Origin: an uncultured Collinsella sp.
GTDB lineage: Bacteria; Actinomycetota; Coriobacteriia; Coriobacteriales; Coriobacteriaceae
NCBI GenBank assembly: GCA_900752275.1
Contig: CAADUS010000003.1
Coordinates: 1-8,236 of the forward strand
Direction of reading: 5' to 3'
DNA: 8,236 nt
The notes beneath the pieces were generated by a model. The model did not search any database and was not told the origin of the DNA. It saw only the letters and a list, made by a program, of their open reading frames with translations. This document shows, one piece after another, positions 5,583-8,236 of this stretch; position 1 is the first letter of the stretch; each line of letters opens with the position of its first letter. A program made the translations under genes and the position numbers.

Positions 5583-5641
5583 CATGTACATCAGCCTCCA
5601 AAAGCTGCAAAAAATGACATGTTTGGAGGCTGACGTACATG
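5583..5641. repeat. 20-bp inverted repeat with 19-base loop
   Basis: Arms 5583-5602 and 5622-5641 match as reverse complements at 19 of 20 positions (mismatch at 5590/5634). Both ends read CATGTAC/GTACATG, with TCAGCCTCCAAA inside. The loop (5603-5621) holds an A-run and a further CATG. It lies exactly between the truncated histidinol-phosphatase and the larC-like gene. No T-run follows on either side. The form, well-matched arms with an AT-rich centre, fits a small interspersed element or a MITE-like relic. Confidence 0.8.
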
Positions 5642-5780
5642 TTTGGCTGAGGCGGTGGAGTGTCGGTTTCTTGCGGACAGGGAAAATCGCGCTCATCGCG
5701 CTCCGCCACATCCACGCCGCCCGCGATGTGTTAGCGTTTGGGTGAACAAAACGAGCCCGTGCGGAAAGGAGCCGGACCGT
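5642..5780. other. Short intergenic stretch before the larC-like gene
   Basis: I see no gene here. The plus-strand frame of the larC-like gene stays open upstream to about 5643, but the translation (Arg- and Pro-rich) has no resemblance to a LarC N-terminal domain. A promoter for the downstream genes must lie here or further left; the only -10-like match, TAGCGT near 5730, is weak. Confidence 0.35.
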
Positions 5781-6266
5781 ATGCCATGCGATAGCAAATC
5801 TCCGCTGTCCCGCGAGACCGATGCGCCCGAGACCATCGTCAAACTGGAATGCGATATCGACGACGCGTCGCCCGAGGTGCTCGCCTACGCCGCCGACCGC
5901 CTGCGCGAGGCCGGTGCGCGCGAGGTGCATTGGCTACCCCTCTATTGCAAGAAGGGCCGTCCCGGCTGGCAGCTGCAGGTAATCTGCACCCACGAGGATA
6001 TCGAGCGCCTGCAGACGATTATCTTTTTGGAAACCACGACCAATGGCATCCGCCGCCAGGTTATGGAGCGCGTTTGCCTACCACGCCGCTTTGAGCGCGT
6101 GGCGACGCCATGGGGCGAGGTATCCGTTAAAGTGGCCACCCTGCCCGACGGCAGCGAGCGCGCGGCGCCCGAGTACGAAGACTGCGCCCGTCTTGCCCGT
6201 GAGCACAACGTGCCGCTCCAACGCGTGATGCGGGCGGCCCAGAGTACGGCACTGCGATTTGAGTAA
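5781..6266 (+). CDS. larC: Stand-alone LarC C-terminal domain protein (LarC2-like, nickel-pincer cofactor pathway)
   Basis: LarC is the CTP-dependent enzyme that inserts nickel into the pincer cofactor of lactate racemase and relatives; its C-terminal half (LarC2) binds CTP and metal. This 161-residue protein covers only that half. Conserved stretches are KLECDIDDASPE (21-32), YCKKGRPG (55-62), IIFLETTTNGIR (80-91) and APEYEDC (129-135). Full LarC is about 400 residues. The ATG at 5781 has AAAGGAG at 5765-5771, 9 bases upstream, and nothing LarC1-like precedes it, so this is not a simple frameshifted full gene. In Lactobacillus plantarum larC1 and larC2 are separate frames joined by a programmed frameshift; here the first half is absent from the window. 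It heads a tight plus-strand cluster with yfcE and mazG. The domain call is firm. Whether it works in nickel insertion alone is unknown. Confidence 0.85.
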   Translation: MPCDSKSPLSRETDAPETIVKLECDIDDASPEVLAYAADRLREAGAREVHWLPLYCKKGRPGWQLQVICTHEDIERLQTIIFLETTTNGIRRQVMERVCLPRRFERVATPWGEVSVKVATLPDGSERAAPEYEDCARLAREHNVPLQRVMRAAQSTALRFE

Positions 6267-6324
6267 CACGGCCGAGCGACGCGACGCGCCCGGCCACATC
6301 AACCCCACTCCGAAAGGACTCCCC

Positions 6325-6873
6325 ATGAAATATCTCATCGCTTCCGACATCCACGGATCGGCATATTGGACCGAGCGCCTCTGCGCCGCCATCGAGTCCG
6401 AGCAGCCCGACCGCATCGTCCTGCTGGGCGACCTGCTCTATCACGGTCCGCGCAACGACCTGCCGCGCGACTATGCTCCCAAGCGCGTGATTCCGCTGCT
6501 CAACGCCCTGGCCGACCGCATCATCGCGGTGCGTGGCAACTGCGACGCCGAGGTCGACCAGATGGTGCTCGACTTTCCCGTCATGGCCGACTACGCCACG
6601 CTGTTTGACGAGACCGGCCGCGAGCTGTTCCTGACGCACGGCCACGTCTTTGGCGCTGGCATGCACAACAGCGTCGACCACGCGCCCGCGCTGCCCGAGG
6701 GCTCCGCGCTCGTCTACGGCCATACGCACATCAAGGTTAACGAGGCAAGCGAGGCGCACCCGGGCCTGTGGCTCTTCAACCCCGGCAGCGTGAGCATTCC
6801 CAAGGACGACTCGCACAGCTACGGTATCTACGAGGGCGGCGCGTTCCGCCACGTGATCATGGAGGAGGACTAA
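6325..6873 (+). CDS. yfcE: YfcE-type metallophosphoesterase (phosphodiesterase)
   Basis: A 182-residue cytoplasmic calcineurin-like phosphodiesterase; Escherichia coli YfcE is 184 residues and Mn-dependent. All five metal-site motifs are present: D8-x-H10 (ASDIHG), G35-D36 (LLGDLL), G71-N-C-D (RGNCD), H105-G-H107 (LTHGH) and G132-H-T-H135 (YGHTH), followed by NPGS (152-155), typical of the YfcE/MJ0936 group. The ATG at 6325 has AAAGGA (6313-6318) 6 bases upstream. It lies 58 bases after the larC-like gene and 2 bases before mazG, whose ribosome binding site is inside its last codons. The physiological substrate is not established for the family. The assignment is certain at family level. Confidence 0.93.
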   Translation: MKYLIASDIHGSAYWTERLCAAIESEQPDRIVLLGDLLYHGPRNDLPRDYAPKRVIPLLNALADRIIAVRGNCDAEVDQMVLDFPVMADYATLFDETGRELFLTHGHVFGAGMHNSVDHAPALPEGSALVYGHTHIKVNEASEAHPGLWLFNPGSVSIPKDDSHSYGIYEGGAFRHVIMEED

Positions 6874-6875
6874 CC

Positions 6876-7736
6876 ATGCCCGAGCATATGGCTCAGCAAA
6901 ATGCCGAGGGTTCGCGCGACCTGTCCACGCTGGTCGACGCATCGGCCGAGTTGCAGCATCTGGTGCAGACCATCTGGCGCCTTCGTCAGCCCGACGGCTG
7001 CCCGTGGGATCGCGAGCAGACGCATCAGAGCATCGGCAAGAACATGATCGAGGAAGCCTACGAGGCGCTCGATTGCATCGAGGCGGACGACGTGGCGCAT
7101 CTGCGCGAGGAGCTGGGCGACGTGCTCATGCAGGTAGTGTTGCATGCGCAGATTGCGGCGGACGCCGGTGAGTTTACGCTGGCCGATGTGGCACGCGATA
7201 TCGACGCCAAGCTCATCCGCCGTCATCCGCACGTGTTTGGCGATGCGGATGCCGATAACTCCGACGAGGTGCTCAAGATTTGGGACGAGGTCAAGCTTGC
7301 CGAGAAGGCCGCCAAGGACAAGGCCGTGGCGGCGGGCGAGGCTGCTCCTGAGGGGCTGCTCGACGGTGTGCCCACGCATCTGCCGGCGCTGATGCAGGCT
7401 CAGAAGGTGTCGCGCAAGGCGGCTGCCGTGGGCTTTGAGTGGGAGACGGTCCAGGATGTGTGGGACGAGGTCGCCGAGGAGCGTGCCGAGTTTGAGGCCG
7501 AGGAGCCCGGCTCGCCCGAGCGCGAAATGGAGTTTGGCGACCTGCTCTTTGCTCTAGTCAACGTTGCGCGCAAAGAGGGAATCGACGCCGAGAGCGCCCT
7601 GCGTGCCAGCACGGCCAAGTTCCGCCGTCGCTGGGCCGCGATGGAGCAGATGGCGGCCGACGCCCACGTGGATCTGGCTGAGCTTTCGACCCACGGTCTC
7701 AACGACCTGTGGGATGCCGCCAAGGCAGAGGAGTAA
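6876..7736 (+). CDS. mazG: Nucleoside triphosphate pyrophosphohydrolase MazG
   Basis: This protein hydrolyses (d)NTPs to NMPs and pyrophosphate, acting as a house-cleaning and stress-related enzyme. Its 286 residues hold two MazG domains. The first (about 25-120) has LRQPDGCPWDREQTH (36-50) and the metal-binding pair EEAYEALD (59-66) and REELGDVLMQ (77-86). The second (about 175-255) has EERAEFEAEE (201-210) and EMEFGDLLFALVN (217-229). KIWDEVK (134-140) is the usual bridge between them. A linker of Ala/Lys/Glu (about 141-160) is somewhat longer than in Escherichia coli MazG (263 residues). GGAGGAGG at 6861-6868, inside the end of yfcE, lies 7 bases before the ATG, so translation is probably coupled. 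A strong terminator follows directly. Confidence 0.96.
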   Translation: MPEHMAQQNAEGSRDLSTLVDASAELQHLVQTIWRLRQPDGCPWDREQTHQSIGKNMIEEAYEALDCIEADDVAHLREELGDVLMQVVLHAQIAADAGEFTLADVARDIDAKLIRRHPHVFGDADADNSDEVLKIWDEVKLAEKAAKDKAVAAGEAAPEGLLDGVPTHLPALMQAQKVSRKAAAVGFEWETVQDVWDEVAEERAEFEAEEPGSPEREMEFGDLLFALVNVARKEGIDAESALRASTAKFRRRWAAMEQMAADAHVDLAELSTHGLNDLWDAAKAEE

Positions 7737-7740
7737 GACC

Positions 7741-7786
7741 GCGGGAACGACGGGCTGACATGCCTCATCGTTCCCGCTAAATTTTT
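7741..7786 (+). terminator. Intrinsic terminator after mazG
   Basis: GCGGGAACGA (7741-7750) pairs perfectly with TCGTTCCCGC (7768-7777). The 17-base loop may tighten further by pairing GGGC with GCCT. AAATTTTT (7779-7786) follows. The stem begins 4 bases after the mazG stop and separates the larC-yfcE-mazG cluster from enolase. Confidence 0.9.
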
Positions 7787-7796
7787 CGAAAAACAA

Positions 7797-7826
7797 TTGT
7801 ATCCCTTGGCTAACTTAGGGCATAAT
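7797..7826 (+). promoter_or_regulatory. Candidate enolase promoter
   Basis: TTGTAT (7797-7802, 4 of 6 in the -35) and CATAAT (7821-7826, 5 of 6 in the -10) are separated by 18 bases. The start point would be near 7833, giving a leader of about 93 bases before the enolase ATG. It lies directly after the mazG terminator. Confidence 0.6.
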
Positions 7827-7852
7827 GCAAAAAGTGCGACATGGCTAACTTA
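7807..7852. repeat. Two TGGCTAACTTA direct repeats flanking the enolase transcription start
   Basis: The 11-base sequence TGGCTAACTTA occurs at 7807-7817, inside the promoter spacer, and at 7842-7852, just before the ribosome binding site of the leader frame. The copies are 35 bases apart, about 3.3 helical turns. They could be a pair of operator sites or a local duplication. Confidence 0.65.
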
Positions 7853-7865
7853 CGGAGGCGCACCG

Positions 7866-7913
7866 ATGGTTCACAGTCGGCCAGTCGCTTGCATCAACTA
7901 CGTTTCCAAGTGA
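7866..7913 (+). CDS. 15-codon leader open frame upstream of enolase
   Basis: A short frame reads MVHSRPVACINYVSK and then TGA (7911-7913). GGAGG at 7854-7858 lies 7 bases before its ATG, a better Shine-Dalgarno sequence than most genes in the window have, so translation is likely if the candidate promoter is right. It ends 12 bases before the enolase ATG, and the enolase ribosome binding site (GAGGGAG, 7914-7920) directly follows its stop codon. It is in the same frame as enolase, separated by the TGA. I do not know of a conserved peptide of this sequence. It may serve translational coupling or attenuation, or be without function. Confidence 0.45.
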   Translation: MVHSRPVACINYVSK

Positions 7914-7925
7914 GAGGGAGACAAC

Positions 7926-8236
7926 ATGAGTGACATTTTGGATGTCTACGGTCGCGAGGTGCTCGACAGCCGCGGCAACCCCACCGTAGAGGTCGAGGTC
8001 GTGCTCGAGGACGGCAGCTTTGGCCGCGCAATGGTGCCTTCGGGCGCTTCGACCGGCGCCTTTGAGGCATGCGAGTTGCGCGACGGCGACAAGGGTCGCT
8101 ACCTGGGCAAGGGTGTCTCGCAGGCCGTCGAGCACGTCAACAACGAGTGCGCCGATGCCGTCGTGGGCCTCGATGCCTTCGACCAGCGCGCTGTCGATGC
8201 TGCGCTGATCGCTGCGGACGGTACGCCCAACAAAAC
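7926..8236 (+). CDS. eno: Enolase (phosphopyruvate hydratase), N-terminal part, runs off the right edge
   Basis: The glycolytic enzyme converting 2-phosphoglycerate to phosphoenolpyruvate. The first 103 codons of about 425-430 are present. DVYGREVLDSRGNPTVEVEV (5-24) is the family's N-terminal signature. The loop PSGASTGAFEACELRDGDKG contains the mobile active-site Ser of SGAST that closes on the metal and substrate. The ATG has GAGGGAG (7914-7920) 5 bases upstream. Codon use is strongly GC-ending, as expected for a highly expressed core gene of this genome. It is transcribed on its own promoter after the mazG terminator. The frame is intact to the window edge. Confidence 0.97.
   Translation, partial: MSDILDVYGREVLDSRGNPTVEVEVVLEDGSFGRAMVPSGASTGAFEACELRDGDKGRYLGKGVSQAVEHVNNECADAVVGLDAFDQRAVDAALIAADGTPNK

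Noticed and set aside
5572..5715. N-terminal extension of the histidinol-phosphatase frame starting at 5715
   Set aside because: It reads through the inverted repeat and gives a Pro- and Gln-rich segment unlike any PHP-family N-terminus. It is an open frame by chance rather than part of the gene.
6127..6942. 271-codon minus-strand open frame opposite yfcE and the larC-like gene
   Set aside because: It is antisense to two well-supported genes and has no family resemblance or ribosome binding site.

Overview
The window looks like a high-GC, gut-type actinobacterium of the Coriobacteriia, most like Collinsella. This rests on the style of the housekeeping genes (GC-rich third positions in yfcE, mazG and eno), an IS110-type remnant and the mix of genes. 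It is an inference from sequence character, not a database match.

Layout. Bases 1-118 are the last 38 codons of an unidentified gene. Bases 119-786 hold a 75-base nested hairpin (151-225), the degraded C-terminal end of an IS110-family transposase on the minus strand (about 282-460), and a stretch with no gene I can support. Bases 787-4967 form an alpha-glucoside (maltose-type) utilisation locus. It contains a MurR/RpiR-family regulator on the plus strand (787-1644), a shared bidirectional terminator, and a convergent minus-strand operon. That operon is read PTS EIICB permease (4967-3405), then an 89-residue two-helix membrane protein (3352-3083), then a GH4 6-phospho-alpha-glucosidase (about 3047-1719). 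The permease would import and phosphorylate the disaccharide, and the GH4 enzyme would split the 6-phosphate product. No EIIA domain is encoded here, so a shared EIIA from elsewhere is needed. The gene content equals Bacillus subtilis glvA-glvR-glvC, rearranged. The operon promoter region (about 5062-5205) carries a perfect 12-bp palindrome, two copies of CAAACGGTT and a leader hairpin.

Bases 5269-5570 are the C-terminal remnant of a PHP-type histidinol-phosphatase. Its N-terminal part is missing, and a 20-bp inverted repeat (5583-5641) lies where it should continue. From 5781 the window returns to compact, GC-rich, plus-strand core genes: a stand-alone LarC C-terminal (LarC2-like) protein, a YfcE-type phosphodiesterase, MazG (2-base gap after yfcE), a strong terminator, and the start of enolase. 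Enolase has its own promoter and a 15-codon upstream open frame with a strong ribosome binding site.

The sugar locus, with its AT-richer regulator, IS remnant, hairpins and truncated neighbour, reads as an accessory insert between core genes. I found no unmistakably new system. The most interesting items are the 15-codon eno leader frame, the LarC2-only gene, the uncharacterised membrane protein inside the glv operon with its heptamer repeat of Shine-Dalgarno sequences, and the three structured repeats or palindromic regions.
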